A stretch of DNA of 64,000 nt from Macrotis lagotis (lineage: Eukaryota > Chordata > Mammalia > Peramelemorphia > Peramelidae): contig NC_133666.1 of the NCBI RefSeq assembly GCF_037893015.1, forward strand, positions 619,609,156 through 619,673,155. Direction: 5' to 3'. The notes below the pieces were generated by a model that worked only from the letters and a program-made list of their open reading frames with translations, was not told where the DNA came from and ran no database searches. Shown here piece by piece: positions 24,061-35,544 of the stretch; within the stretch, counting starts at the first letter, position 1, and each line of letters begins with the position of its first letter. The position numbers were made by a program, and so were the translations under genes.

Positions 24061-25749
24061 TCACATTTTCTTTTAAACAGAATAAAAGTATTCTCATGGA
24101 AAACTTTCCCACATTCATTAGACTGATAGTAGATTTAAGTCTCACTTTCTAAGTGAAGACTTTCCCACATTCATTGCACTGATAGAACTTCTCTCCAGTA
24201 TGAATCTTTGGTGTTGAATCAGGTTTGCCTTCCTATAGAACACCGCCACACTCATTAGGCAGGGCTTCTCTCCAGTATAAATCTCTGGTATTTGACCAAA
24301 CTTTGCTGTTCAATGTTCCCACATTTCTGATATTAAAAAAAATTTTCTCTAGTATGAATTCTCTTAAGTTAATGTTTTTCTCTGACAGGTCTTCCTGAAT
24401 TCATTTCACTAACACAGTTTCTTCCCAGTATAAATTTCTCTAAAATTGATGTTTGCACTCCTGGAGTCTCTCACATATTCCTACAATTAGGAAATTTCTC
24501 TGGAGATAAGATTTGCTCTCTGTAAGTTTTCTCACATTTATTACACCGAGTGTGTTTTTCCAGAGCATTAATTTCTTGGAATTGAAAGATTTTGAATTTT
24601 AGATGAAGGTTTTTCCACATTCATTACATTGATAGGATTTATATTCAGTTAAGAATTCTCTAGAGTTGGATATTCAAGTTGTAGTTCTACTCAATACTCT
24701 TACACAGTCATTACAATGCTATGGTTTCTCTCCAATGTAAACTCTGGAATCAGACAAGGTTTTCACTCTGAAGGCTTTTCACAACCATTACATGATAGGA
24801 TTTCTTTATTGTAGTCTCTGGATTTTCTGGAGTTGGATCAGGTTTGCATTCCAACTGAACACTTTCTACCTTAATTTCACTGAAAGGTTTCACTCTAGAA
24901 TGAATCCTCTGGAATCACATAAAATTTGCAGTGGTGTTTCATACTTAATGACATTAAACTGATAGTGTTTCTCACCAAGATGAATACAGTTTGCATCCTA
25001 ACTATACATTTTTTCATATTCATTACACTAATAAGAGTTTCTATGCAGTTTCTGACACTATATAAGGCTTGCTGTGACTGAAGACTTTTACTACCTTCTT
25101 TATAATGATAAGGTTTATTAGTTTATTAATTACTTGGAGTTGAGTAAATAAATACTTCAAATAAATACTTTATCATATTTATTACAGTAATAGGATTACT
25201 CCTAATATGAATTCTTTGTAGTTTAAATAAGTCTTATATTCCTACTAAAGTTCTTTCCATATTCATTTATAAGGATTCTTCTCTGGTGTTAATTTGCTTA
25301 TTTATAAAATGTAAGTTAAGTCCATAGTTTTTCCCACATTTGTAAATTTGTAAATTGTTTTTCTCCTGATGAATTTCCCCACATTATTTAAGATTTGAAT
25401 TCTAGCTAAAGACCTCTTATTCATAACATTTATATTGTTCCTACCAGTACACATTATCTGATGTCCAAAAAAAGGTATAGTTAGTATTTGAAGTTTTAAC
25501 CTATAAATCACATTCTTGAGATTGTAAGTGGAAGAACAATTTAGACAAATCATCTTTCCTAAAATTTCTCTTTTGAATTAGGAATTTCCTTAGGCTCTTT
25601 CCCACATGGGTTCTTGGCTATCTTTGTAATTTGCCCTAATGGTTCACAGGCATCTAATTCTATGTGCCTTTTAGGAGCATTTAAAACAACTCCTTCTTCA
25701 GAAAATTTCTGATCTGGAGTCATAGGCTTCTTGGCCTCACAAAAATAAT

Positions 25750-25914
25750 CTGAAACAATAAAACAGAAAAAGTTATGTTTCCAATATTGAAAGCAACAAC
25801 TACTAGAATAATATAAAGATAATTGTTGATATTAACATATAAAGGAAGCAATTTATTTTGTTTAAATTTTTTCCTATGTAATCAAGTTAGTCTGGAAGTG
25901 AAGAGCTGAATATA
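25750..25914. other. Intron side of ZNF-B
   Basis: Acceptor tract of the ZNF-B exon and AT-rich intron. No KRAB exon seen. Confidence 0.45.
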
Positions 25915-26715
25915 AATCAAATATTAGAAAAAAAATTTAACAAGTCATAAATGAACTCCCAAAGGGAAAAAACTTAGAATCAGATGGATTTGTGAGTATA
26001 TTCTATCAAATAGTCAAAGGATAATTAATTCCAATATTAGATAAACATAGAAAAACAAAATTCCAAATTCATTCCATGATAAAAATATGGTTTTGATCAC
26101 TATAGAGAGACAAGAGAAAAGAAAACCAAAGAACAATATCCCTAATGAATACTCAAAAAAATTTTAAAAATACATTATACAAATATAGTAGAAAGATTAT
26201 ACATTATTATCAAGTTAGATTTAAGTCAGGTATGTAGGGCTAGTTCAATATAAGGAAAACTATACATATATTTAAATTATGTTAATAACAAATGAAAACC
26301 ACAAGATCATATTAATCAATGCTGAAAAAGCTTTTGACAAAAATCAATATCCACTTCTGTTACAAAATGAAAGAAAGCACAATAATATAAGGACTTTTTC
26401 TTAATCTAACAAATAAAACCTATCCATACTCAAAGAGCAATTATTATTATGTAATGGAAACAAAGTTAGAGGCATGTCCAGTAATATAAAAGGTAAAGAT
26501 GTCACAACTATTCTCAATATAGTATAAGAAATATTAGCACTGAGAAAAAAACAAGCTAAATAAATAAATGAAAGCAAAGAGGAAATAAATTTACTAATTT
26601 TTCAGATATGTTGGATCAACATAGAAGAGTCAACTAAACTAATTGTAATTAAAAAATTCTACAAAGTTGCAGGATAAAATAAATCCACACCAGCATTCCT
26701 GAATATTTGTTTTGT
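25915..26715 (+). mobile_element. L1 LINE, reverse-transcriptase region relic
   Basis: Collinear with L1 ORF2: aaccaaagaacaatatccct (PISLMN), ttcaatataaggaaaact (FNIRKT), caatgctgaaaaagctttt (DAEKAF), then K.S.LFADD-like text near 26600 and a final caaagttgcaggataaaat (KVAGYKIN). Full of stops; it has neither ORF1 nor the 3' end. Confidence 0.8.
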
Positions 26716-26719
26716 TAAA

Positions 26720-27100
26720 TTAAAATTTTTTTTTAAATCAGTAAAAGCTGTCTCTCTCCCATCTCTCACCTTCTGCAAGTGAGAAGGAAAAATCAAGCAA
26801 AAAATTCCAACACTGGCAATGTCTAAGAAAAAAATTAAATCTGCAATTTTTTACCTATCAGGAAATAGACAGCATATTTCATCATGAATCCTCTGATGTT
26901 AGTTACTACATTGATCAAAGTTCCAAAGTCTTTCAAAGTATTATGTCTTTAGCATATTGTCATTGTATAACTTTTCCTAATTTTGCTCACTTCATTCTGC
27001 ATCAGTTCATACAAATTTTTTTCATTTTTATCAGAAATCATCCCTATCATGTCTTAACACAATAATATTCCATAACATTTATGTGACATATGTGCAGTCC
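26720..27100 (-). mobile_element. Old L1 LINE 3' end, antisense
   Basis: Reads in reverse as atgttatggaatattattg, tgtatgaactgatgcagaatgaag, then a 3' UTR with a tail that appears as poly-T near 26725. Same subfamily as 28600-29300. Confidence 0.7.
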
Positions 27101-27469
27101 CTATAGGTGAAAGCCAAAATAACATGGACTCCTTAGAGCAGTGAAAACAATAAGGTGGATTTCTTGGCAAAAGTCTCTAGCAGTAAAGGTCATGAATAAA
27201 GTGCGTTTTCTAGCAAAAGTTTCTCAGTGAATGTCAGAATATTAATAATTTCGAGTCACTATCAATGAAAGCTATAAATAACGCAAACCAATATTACTAT
27301 AAGCTGAAAGAAAACACACTGATTGGGGCAAGACCATAGTGTAAGGACTTGCATACCCAGATTCTAGCCTAAATAGTTAGTGGTATGGCACCCAGGTATC
27401 TAGGTTCCAAACTCAGTGATAAGTAAACTCCAAAATATCAGTCAATCCACACTAACATTCTCTTTATTT
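27101..27469. other. Unassigned sequence
   Basis: Contains loosely repeated phrases (ttggcaaaagtctct, ctagcaaaagtttctcagtgaatg), suggesting an internally repetitive old element. No gene seen. Confidence 0.35.
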
Positions 27470-27620
27470 TGGGGGGTAGCTAGGTGGCACAGTGGAAAGA
27501 ACACTGATCCTAGAGTCAGGGGGACCTGAGTTCAAAGTTGGCCTCAGACACTTTGTAATTACCTAGCTGTGTGACTTTAGCCAAGTCACTTAACCCCCCC
27601 CCCCCAAGCATTGTCTTACA
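27470..27620 (+). repeat. tRNA-derived SINE, older variant
   Basis: ggggggtagctaggtggcac, ctgagttcaaagttggcctc, tgacttta gccaagtcac and a C-run in place of the usual 'ccccatttgcc'. Diverged relative of the main SINE. Confidence 0.85.
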
Positions 27621-27637
27621 AAAACAAAAAAGAAAAG

Positions 27638-28096
27638 ACTAAGTTATTCCCTAATAGTTAAATAATCAAAGGATACAAAAGCAGGTATTTTTCAAATTAA
27701 GAAATCCAATGCAAAAGGATAAGCACATCACTTGTACAAAACTATTCATAGCAGCCCTGTTTGTGGTAGCAAAGAATTGGAAATCAAGTGAATGTCCATC
27801 AATTGGAGAATGGCTGAATAAATTGTGGTATATGTATGTTATGGAACACCATTGTTCTATTAGAAACCAAGAGGGATGGGATTTCAGAGAAGCCTGGAAA
27901 GACTTGCATGAACTGATGTTGAGAGAGATGAGCAGAACCAGAAGGAGTTTTACAAGCTTACAGCAACATGGGGGTGATGATCAACCTTAATGGACTTGCT
28001 CTCCATCAATGCAATAATAAGGGACAATTTTAGAGTATCTGCAATGGAGAATAACATCTGTATCCAGAGGAAGAACTGTGCAATTTAAACAAAGAC
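27638..28096 (+). mobile_element. L1 LINE 3' end, internally deleted
   Basis: ORF2 C-terminus in one frame from 27709 (FIAALFVVAKNWKSSECPS...GEWLNKLWYMYVMEHHCSIR...). The cysteine-rich segment just before it is deleted. The 3' UTR (caacatgggggtgatgatc, atccagaggaagaactgtg) stops at a SINE fragment. Confidence 0.85.
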
Positions 28097-28097
28097 C

Positions 28098-28143
28098 TGA
28101 CTACAGGGTCAGTGCTCTATCCACTGTGCCAACTAGCTGCCCC
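28098..28143 (-). repeat. SINE head fragment
   Basis: Only the antisense head remains: gtcagtgctctatccactg...ctagctgcccc. Confidence 0.8.
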
Positions 28144-28307
28144 TACAATTTATATTTTTGTAAATATTCATCCACTTCACTTAGATTATCAAGTTTATTG
28201 CTTTATTGTCACAATATCATGAAAGATAAGTCTAAAGTAAATATTAAGGAGGTCAACAGTGTCAGCTGTTATGAAGAAAACAGGTTGAGGATTGAAAAAA
28301 GGCCATT

Positions 28308-28450
28308 GGGGCAGCTAGGTACTGCAGTGGATAGAACACTGGCCCTGGAGTCAGGAGGATCTGAGTTCAAATGTGACCTCAGACACTTAATAACGACCTG
28401 GTTGTATGACCTTGGGCAAGTCATTTAACCCCACTGCTTTAAATAATTTT
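28308..28450 (+). repeat. tRNA-derived marsupial SINE
   Basis: ggggcagctaggtactgcag through cattgcttt-like end. The preceding 50 bases (aggaggtcaacagtgtcagc...aaaggccatt) recur almost exactly just before the SINE at 48238, so both share a duplicated flank. Confidence 0.92.
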
Positions 28451-28599
28451 TTTAACTTTAAGAATAAATTAAACTTCTAACTTCAAAATTACCTTGCCTG
28501 TTTGTGCTTCTTTCTGGCATTTCTTTTTCTCAGCATTTTTTAAAAAATGCCTCAGTGACCATATTTTCTTCCTATTCTTTGTTTCCCTATCCTTATCCT

Positions 28600-29300
28600 C
28601 CTTCAATCTCTCAATCCCTTACTGAAAAAGAGAAAAGTTGCATTCAAGACAGAAATCTTTGGTAAGGAAACCAAATTCCCACACTGGGTATGTCCAAAAA
28701 TAAATGTCTCATTCTGCATTCTGAGTCCACCACTTTCCTATCAAGAAATGGGTAAAATAGGGGCAGCTAGGTGGCACAGTAGATAGAGCACTGGCCCTGG
28801 ACTCAGGAGGACCTGAGTTCAAAAACCAACCTCAGACACTTGACATTTACTAGCTGTGTGACCTTGGGCAAATCACTTAATCCCCTTGCCTCACCAAAAT
28901 TGTGTTAGTCATTGTTCAGAGTTCCTAAGTCTTTCAAAGTTGTTTTTTTAATATATTATTGTCATTGTATAAATTATTTTCCTAGTTCTATTCACATCAT
29001 AGATTTCTCAAGATTCACTGAAACTGTCCCTTTCATCATTTAAAGCAGAGAAACACTCCTTTATATTCATTTACCATAATTTGTTCAGCCATTCCCCAAT
29101 TGATGGATGTTACCTTAATTTCCAGGTCTTTGCTACTACAAAAAGAGTTACTTTTTAAAATTGTACAAATGGATACTTTTTTCTTTTATCTCTTTGGCAT
29201 ATAGTTCTAATAGCAGCATAACTGGGTAATATACTAATTTTAGTGACTTTTGTTATAATTCCAAATTGATTTCCAGAATGACTTGGCCAGCAGGACATTA
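28600..29300 (-). mobile_element. Old L1 LINE 3' end, antisense, split by a SINE
   Basis: Reads in reverse through the ORF2 end (tggggaatggctgaacaaat near 29100, caaagacctggaaattaagg) and the 3' UTR. Collinear with 26720-27100. Confidence 0.75.
28759..28905 (+). repeat. tRNA-derived marsupial SINE inside an antisense L1
   Basis: ggggcagctaggtggcacag...gcctcaccaaaattg. The tail variant lacks the usual ttgcaaaaac. Confidence 0.92.
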
Positions 29301-29400
29301 GTGTGTACCCTAGAACATAAAATCCTTGAAGACACTTTTTTTTTTGGCTTTATAGCTCCATCAAGCACAAGGCATAGTAGGCCCTTGACAAATAATTAAA
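29300..29400 (+). repeat. L2 LINE 3' end
   Basis: aaaatccttgaagacactt, tttatagctccatcaagc, aaggcatagtaggcccttg: terminal L2 order. Confidence 0.6.
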
Positions 29401-29560
29401 TCCAAGAAGAGAGTAAAAATACTGCTCAGGTTTGTGGTGTCTATAAACAAATATAAGTGATTATAAAATAATTAAGATGTTTATCATTTTAATTGCAAGA
29501 AGGCAAATTCTACCCTTAGGTATCTATGAGATTTACTCATAGAGAATGTGAGAATAAGTC

Positions 29561-30540
29561 AGGGGTGGGGAACCTTTTTTCTGCCAAGAGCCATTTGGAT
29601 AGTTATAACATCATTTGTTAACTATACAAACTTATCAACTTAAAAATTAACCTGCTATATTTGATCAAACTTTTGATTAACTCACCCTAATATGATGACT
29701 GGAACTGCTTCTCTTTGGTGAGGCATGTGATAACTGGTGTTGTTACTCACGACTGCCTTTCCAGATTTGCATCAGTCAGTCTGGAGCACAGCAGACTCGT
29801 TTCGATGACAAATTTTGAAAAGAACTGCTCTGGATGCATTTTTCAATGCATGTCCCCTCAAAGTGAGAAATTAATCATTTTGCAAATGAATGATTCTGGG
29901 TTGTAGGTTATCAGACACATCAGCTTGATCCACATTGAACAGTGTAGCAAAGATGTTCACTTCCATTTGTTTACTTTCCACATCCTTAAATCTTTCATTA
30001 AATGCCTTAGTTTCACACATTCACCAGCATATTCAAGTGTTGCAGAAGGCTTTTCCAGAATGGGGAAATGCACCATGTTATTCCTTTGGAGTTGCATTTT
30101 CCACAGCTTTAATTTAGCTTCAAATGATTTTAAATTTAAAAGCAGGGAGCTGAGAAGTTGAATGGGGCCCTGCAGCTTTGATATTCAGCTCCTGAGAGGT
30201 ACTCACACAAAGCTACTTGCTATCAGAGTTCACTAACAGGTTTTCCCTTTAATCCCATGAATTGCTTTACTTCATCGTGTAGTACATAAAATCTGTGACT
30301 GAAGACACTACACTTCACATTGATAAGATCACCATACTTAAGACTTAAAACTGGTGGCTGTTAAACCCTCTGCTTTTGACAAAATTTATGTATGACATTG
30401 TAATTTCCTTAATCTATCTCAGATTCAGTTTTTGCAAGGATTGTTGATCGTGGACATGTGGATAAAGGTTGGGATTATTGTCTGTGTCAACAAGGAAGCT
30501 GACAACATAGTTGTCAATCATTGGAGGAAAGGTCATCAAC
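29561..30540 (-). mobile_element. hAT-family DNA transposon with transposase relic
   Basis: The element's 3' end at 29561 shows a hAT-type terminal sequence (caggggtggggaacc). Read in reverse, the rest gives a decayed hAT transposase. Visible pieces in order are SRGFNSHQF, VKQFMGLKGKPV, LNIK..GP, KLKLWKMQLQRNNMVHFP, SATLEYAGECVKLRHL, then near the C-terminus RGHALKNAS and TPVITCLTKEKQF. This resembles the C-terminal dimerisation region of Charlie-type and GTF2IRD2-like transposases. Many stops and shifts; the N-terminal zinc-finger part and the other terminal repeat were not found. Confidence 0.72.
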
Positions 30541-30784
30541 ATTCAATCATCTTCATCACCTGAATCACCATATTTTCCCTAAAGTGTGCCTGCCTGGCAC
30601 CAGTTGTCCTCTGTATCACCTCAATACAGGCAGATGGGTCTCGGACAGTCAAATGAATATATGTGTCTGTCCCATCATGAACTTGTATGTGTCCTGTCTA
30701 TCCTGTAATGGATACTCCTTGCTTGTCTTTCAAAATTTATATTATGATTCACTTAATATGAATTTATGTTATGAAAAAAGTTCC
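30541..30784. other. Unassigned sequence between hAT and L1 relics
   Basis: Probably the 5' part of the hAT element, but too decayed to place. Confidence 0.35.
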
Positions 30785-32086
30785 TAGGAGGATTGGAACA
30801 TTAATGCATTGTTAATGGAGCTGTGAACTGATCCAATCATTCTGGAGAGCATTATGGAAGTATTGCCCAATATTCTGTATTCCCAAAGAGCAATAAAATT
30901 TATCATACTCTTTGAGCAATACCCCTACTGGGTCTATATTTGGAAGAAATCATAAAAAATGAGAAAAGTCCCACATGTTCCAAAATATTCACAGCAGCTC
31001 TTTTTAGTAGCAAAGAATTGGATATAGAGGGGATGCCCATCAATTAATTGGAGAATGGCTGAACAAGTCATAGTACATGAATGTTATGGAGTACTGGTCT
31101 TTGTCCTTCATTATCAAAGGACCACTAAAATGACATCACTATGTTTGAGACAAATAACAGAATGTACAACTATGACTGATCAGAGCAATACAAACTTGGG
31201 AAGCTCTACCATAGGTCAGGCACAAATAGTCCATGTGAATACCTGGGGTGGGTATTCTAAATTTACATATGTCATGTTTCCTTTGAGCTCCTTCAATTCT
31301 TCCCTTCTCAGAGTGCAGCACCCTCACTGATGAGGGCACACCATGCTGGGCATCCTGTGCTAGTGTCTCCCATGCTAAAGTTCTTCAATGAGACCTTCAG
31401 GGTGTCCTGTATTGCTTCTTCTGACCCCTTTGTGATCACTTGTCCTGTATGAGTTCTCCACAAAATAGTCTTTTTCATAAACATACATCTGGCATTCTAA
31501 CGTGTCCAGTCCATTGTAGTTGTGCTATCTTGAGTTATGTTGGATGCTAGGTAATTTAGCTTGAGAAAGGACCTTGGTATCTGGTCCCTTCTCCAGCCAG
31601 CTGATCTTCAGAATCTTCCTAAAATAATTTAAATGGAAGCAATTTGGTTTCCTGACATGGTGCTGGTAGACTGTCCAGGTTTCAGAGAATGAGGTCAGCA
31701 CAACAGCCCTGTAGACCTTCAGTTTGGTCTATTGATCTATAAAAAACCAGGAAAGGTCAAACTCAAAGAGAAGCATGGAAAAGAAGTTCAGGAACTGATG
31801 CTGAATGAAGGGAGAAAAGCACTGAACACATTAACATTCTGAATTAATCAATTATGATGGATGGATCTCTCAACAGTTCAGAGAGCTAAGACAACGATGG
31901 GAGACTGTTATGGATACCACTATCCACATCCAGAGGAAAAAAAAATTTAAAAAACCCTACAGAATCTGAATGAAAATGTTCACTTTTTAAAAAATTTCCT
32001 CCTGTTTTTCCTATCCCATTTTTTCCCCTTAGTTCAGATTCCTCATACACAAAATGACTAATATGTAAACATGTTAAAAACAAATG
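30785..32086 (+). mobile_element. L1 LINE 3' end, split by an RTE fragment
   Basis: Left part: L1 ORF2 C-terminus (aatgcattgttaatggagc, tacccctactgggtctata, ttcacagcagctc). It stops at 31095 in 'gttatggagtac' and resumes near 31741 with 'aaaaaaccaggaaagg' and gaactgatgctgaatgaa. The 3' UTR runs to about 32086. Confidence 0.8.
31096..31740 (-). mobile_element. RTE-clade LINE 3' end inserted in L1
   Basis: In reverse it reads the RTE reverse-transcriptase C-terminus in broken frame: TKLKVYRAVVLTSFSETW, FRKILKISW, QAKLPSIQHNS, then RR.NTGHPEGLIEEL, and a final Cys-rich part with HMDYLC...GRAS. Known: this order (KVYRAVVL, WAGHV-like, C-terminal zinc motif) is that of RTE/BovB-type elements. The 3' end is ttgataatgaaggacaaag. 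5' truncated, many stops. Confidence 0.75.
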
Positions 32087-32088
32087 TA

Positions 32089-32245
32089 GGGGGCGGCTGG
32101 GTTGCACAGTGGATAAAGCACTGGTCCTGGAGTCAGGAGTGCCTGAGTTCAAATCCAGCCTCAGATACTTACTAATTATCTACCTGTGTGGCCTTGGGCA
32201 AGCCACTTAACCCCGATTGCCTTGCGAAAACCTAAAAAAAACATA
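32089..32245 (+). repeat. tRNA-derived marsupial SINE, full length
   Basis: Head gggcggctgggttgcacag, body and tail complete. Directly abuts the L1 3' end. Confidence 0.94.
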
Positions 32246-32677
32246 AATAAAAAATAAGTTGTGAATATGACTGCTGTGCTACTATTGGTGATATCTGAAA
32301 TGTCATGAAAGTTAGCAAATGTAAAGAACTGGAAATGAATTTTCAAAAAAGGAAGAACAGTCAGTGGTAGACTCTTATCCATATCTTACTGGAAATCCTC
32401 CAAAGGAAGTCTTCTCAACATATTGGTGGTGGAGTCGGGGTATGCTTCCTCAAATTCTTTTGAAATTTTGTAGATGCCATTTTATCACTTCTAGATAGTT
32501 CTTCAATAGAAATGTGTTATAGCTTGTCTATGTCTACTATGCACCTCTGTTGCCTTTTGTGTGACACTCAACTTTAATTCTTTGGGGACTTTGGTATTCT
32601 ATAAATTGCTGTCATATACCAAAGAATAAAAGCATCATGCACCTCAGGGAGAAGTATGGGGTCATTAAAAACACTGT
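32246..32677. other. Intergenic, nothing recognised
   Basis: No open frame or known repeat seen. Confidence 0.4.
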
Positions 32678-32845
32678 GGGGGGGGGGTGGCTAGGTGGCA
32701 TAGTGGATAAAGCACCAGCCTTGGAGTCAGAAGTACCTGGGTTCAAATCCAGCCTCAGACACTTAATAATTACCTAGCTGTGTGGCCTTGGGCAAGCCAC
32801 TTAACCCCATTTTCCTTGCAAAAAAACCTAAAAAAGAAAAAAACA
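32678..32845 (+). repeat. tRNA-derived marsupial SINE, full length
   Basis: Begins with a G-run then gtggctaggtggcatagtgg. 'aaaaacactgt' occurs on both sides (32667-32677 and 32840-32850), a target-site duplication. Confidence 0.95.
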
Positions 32846-33634
32846 CTGTAGGAGTTCTCGAAGGTAATTCAACATGATCTCTTCAAACTCTTCCATTTGA
32901 AGCCTGGTTTATTGTCTATTTACATTATCTGAATATAATAAATATACTAATTAATCAGATCCTATTCAACTGTAAAGTTGCCTAGCCAATAGGCATTCTT
33001 TATCTTTGAACCCAGTGATTATAAACCTTATTCTTAGAAGCTTTGCAATATTCCAGAGATGGATGAAAATAATAGAATGTTACTGACAACCAGGAGTTCC
33101 TGAAGACTTCACTATTTGGGGATCTCTCATCTGAATTATGCACTGGACATTCTGCATGACAATGGTTAAAAACCTTTATGAGGAAACATCTCCTGGTCTT
33201 ATACTTCATTCGATATTAATAATTAGAGATCATAGAACAATGATTTTTATCTTTACTTTAATCTATATAAGGGAGCCTTGAAGGTAGCATTTAACTCTAC
33301 CAATGCAGATGACAAAAAATAGTCAAAAATAGTACAACTAGAAACAAGGCAGTGCAATCTTGTATTGTTTGCCTTTTTCAATCAATTAACTAAAGTTGTG
33401 GTCTACTATAAGATATCATTTACAAAAGCCTACCTATTCTCTTTTTATATTTTTGTCAAGGATACCCTCTATGCATGTATAGATTATCCTGATAAAAAAA
33501 ATTTGCAGAAATGTAATCATATTTGTTGGAAGATATTTGTATTCTCTCAGTCATGAATTTTTCCTCTAACAATAAAATCCACAATTTTTGCCTCTATGGT
33601 GTTATTATTAATACTCTTACTATTTGATATTTAT
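32846..33634. other. Intergenic, nothing recognised
   Basis: AT-rich. Short frames at 33000-33209 (minus) and 33365-33556 (plus) have no domain. Confidence 0.4.
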
Positions 33635-33905
33635 TACTGTGAGGTAGCTAGATGGTATGGTGGATATGCTGCTGTACTTGGAAATCAGGAACATCTGGGC
33701 TGAAATCCTGCCTCAGTCACTTCTTAGCTGGGTGGCCAAGGGGCAAGTGACTTCTCAATCTGATTCCTCACCTGTTTAAAAAAAAAACAAAAAAGACAAC
33801 TTCACAGCATTGTTGAGGATGAGAGGATGAAATGGAATAATACATATATATATATATATATATATATACCCTTTTAAAGTGTTGTACATTAGCTATTATA
33901 ATATG
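33635..33905 (+). repeat. MIR/MON-type SINE with internal (TA)n
   Basis: Head gaggtagctagatggtatgg, gctgaaatcctgcctcagtc, tgattcctcacctg, then cagcattgttgaggatgag; the MIR-like tail is interrupted by (TA)n at 33844-33868. Confidence 0.65.
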
Positions 33906-34756
33906 AAATGTTAAGAGTCAACAAAACTTTGTATGTACTATTTGATCCTGTGCCCTGTTTTCTTCCCCCCTTTTTATACTTTCTTTTTAAATAACCTTAT
34001 CAGATACTATAAGTCTAACAACCCTCTTTGCAAACAACTATAAGATCATCATGCCCTGTCTCAGTCCCTCTCTTATCCTTTGGTTCTGTATCATTGATAG
34101 CCTACATTATAAAATTGGTTCTTTCACAGACATCTTAAACTCAATATATCTAAAAATGAACTTATTCTCTTCCCCCCTAAATCCTCTTTCAAACCTATTT
34201 CTATTCAATATCACCATCCCAACTCTTTGCTCTCCCTCATTCCATATACCCAGTTAGTTGCCAAATCTATTTCTGCTTTCACAACATCTCACCTCTTCTT
34301 AGCTTATCAAAACAGTCTCCTAACTGGATCTTTATTGTCTCAAGTTTCTCATAATTTTAAACCAGTTTATTTCTGCTGAAATAATCTTAAGCACATATCT
34401 GATCATGTGACTTTCCTACAAAACCAACTCCGGGCTTCCTATTGCCTTTAGAATAATACAAAGTCCCCTGTTCAGTTTTTAAATCACCAACCATATCACC
34501 TAACTCCAAATGCACCTTTCAGGTTCACTGAACATTACTCCTCCTTCATTCTACAATCCAGCCAAATTGGCCTCTGTTCCTCATGATCCACATCTCCTCA
34601 TCTCTGAGCCTTCAAAATCCCTACCAGGAATACATTCTCTTTAACCCACTACTATCCTGCCCCTCACTGAATTACTTTTTTTCTTTAAGATGTAACTCAG
34701 ATACTATCCTTCATATGAAACCTTTTCTTTAGTCTCCCCTAACTGCTGGTACCCTT

Positions 34757-34761
<5 letters not shown>

Positions 34762-34826
<65 letters not shown>
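34762..34826. repeat. Simple repeat (A)n(TA)n
   Basis: 28 A residues followed by about 18 TA units, inside the L2 copy. Confidence 0.98.
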
Positions 34827-34829
<3 letters not shown>

Positions 34830-34852
34830 AATGTAATTGCTGATACATTCCT

Positions 34853-35006
34853 TTTTTTTAAGGTTTTTGCAAGGCAAATGGGGTTAAGTGGCTTGTCCAA
34901 GGCTACACAGCTAGGTAATTATTAAGTGTCTGAGACCAGATTTGAACCCAGGTACTCCTGACTCCAAGTTTGCTGCTTTATCCAAAACGCCACCTAGCCG
35001 ACCCCC
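34853..35006 (-). repeat. tRNA-derived marsupial SINE inside L2
   Basis: Antisense, full length. The phrase 'ctagtaccctcctttcttta' to the right mirrors 'ctggtaccctttcttta' to the left, so the L2 flank is partly duplicated. Confidence 0.94.
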
Positions 35007-35321
35007 CTCCTTTCTTTAGAAAAAGAATGTATAAACATCTAATTGCTAGTACCCTCCTTTCTTTAAAAGAATATATATATAATTTTTATTTTATATAAAT
35101 TTTATTCACTTATATAAACATATAAATAGAAGTACTTTGTATATTTAAGCTATAACTTTTATGTCTACCTGTTGCCTCTTCCATTAGAACGGGTCATTTT
35201 AAGTAGGGAAACTAATTTCATTTTATTCTTGGTTCTTGTCTCCCCAGTAATTAGCACAGTGTCTGACAGATCCGTATAAAAACTAGGCAACGCATTCATC
35301 GACTAGAAAGTATTAATTTCT

Positions 35322-35480
35322 TTTGGTTTGTTTTTTTTTTTGTCTTTGCAAGGCAATGGGGTTAAGTGGCTTGCCCAAGGCCACACAGCTAGGTCATTAT
35401 TGTGTCTGAGTCCGGATTTGAACCCAGGTACTCCTGACTCCAAGGCCGGTGCTTTATCCACTACGCCACCTAGCCGCCCC
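35322..35480 (-). repeat. tRNA-derived marsupial SINE
   Basis: Antisense. 'agaaagta..aatttctt' occurs at 35305-35322 and 35481-35498, an imperfect target-site duplication. Confidence 0.95.
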
Positions 35481-35544
35481 AGAAAGTACAAATTTCTTAA
35501 TGTGCATTGAATTTGTAGCGTTGGACTGAGCTATGCAATGTTAC

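Larger units (their letters stand above)
22500..25749 (-). pseudogene. ZNF-B: heavily decayed C2H2 zinc-finger exon, with insertions
   Basis: The exon begins at 25749 after the acceptor ttttattgtttcag (read in reverse). It first encodes a KRAB-ZNF style linker readable for about 60 residues (EAKKPMTPDQKFSEEG...). Then comes a long run of finger relics on the minus strand: 'cacattcattaca', 'tctccagtatgaat' and 'ctctgg' recur about every 84 bases, the antisense signature of C2H2 fingers. Nearly every finger has lost a Cys or His codon and the frame breaks many times. The NAGK retrocopy (22587-23740) and a SINE (23916-24060) sit inside the array. Known: C2H2 arrays bind DNA. Inference: long dead, much older in decay than ZNF-A. 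Confidence 0.85.
33990..35300 (+). repeat. Long L2 LINE 3' region, split by a SINE and simple repeats
   Basis: Collinear with L2: aaaatgaacttattctctt, ttcacaacatctcacctct, acatatctgatcatgtgac, gggcttcctattgcc, ccatatcacctaactcc, ttaagatgtaactcagata, and the end cagtaattagcacagtgtc. One of the longest L2 pieces here (about 1.1 kb without insertions). Confidence 0.85.

Noticed and set aside
25915-27100. One L1 with a twin-priming inversion
   Set aside because: The plus segment lies on the 3' side of the minus segment and the minus part has its own tail at the junction, so two separate insertions fit better.
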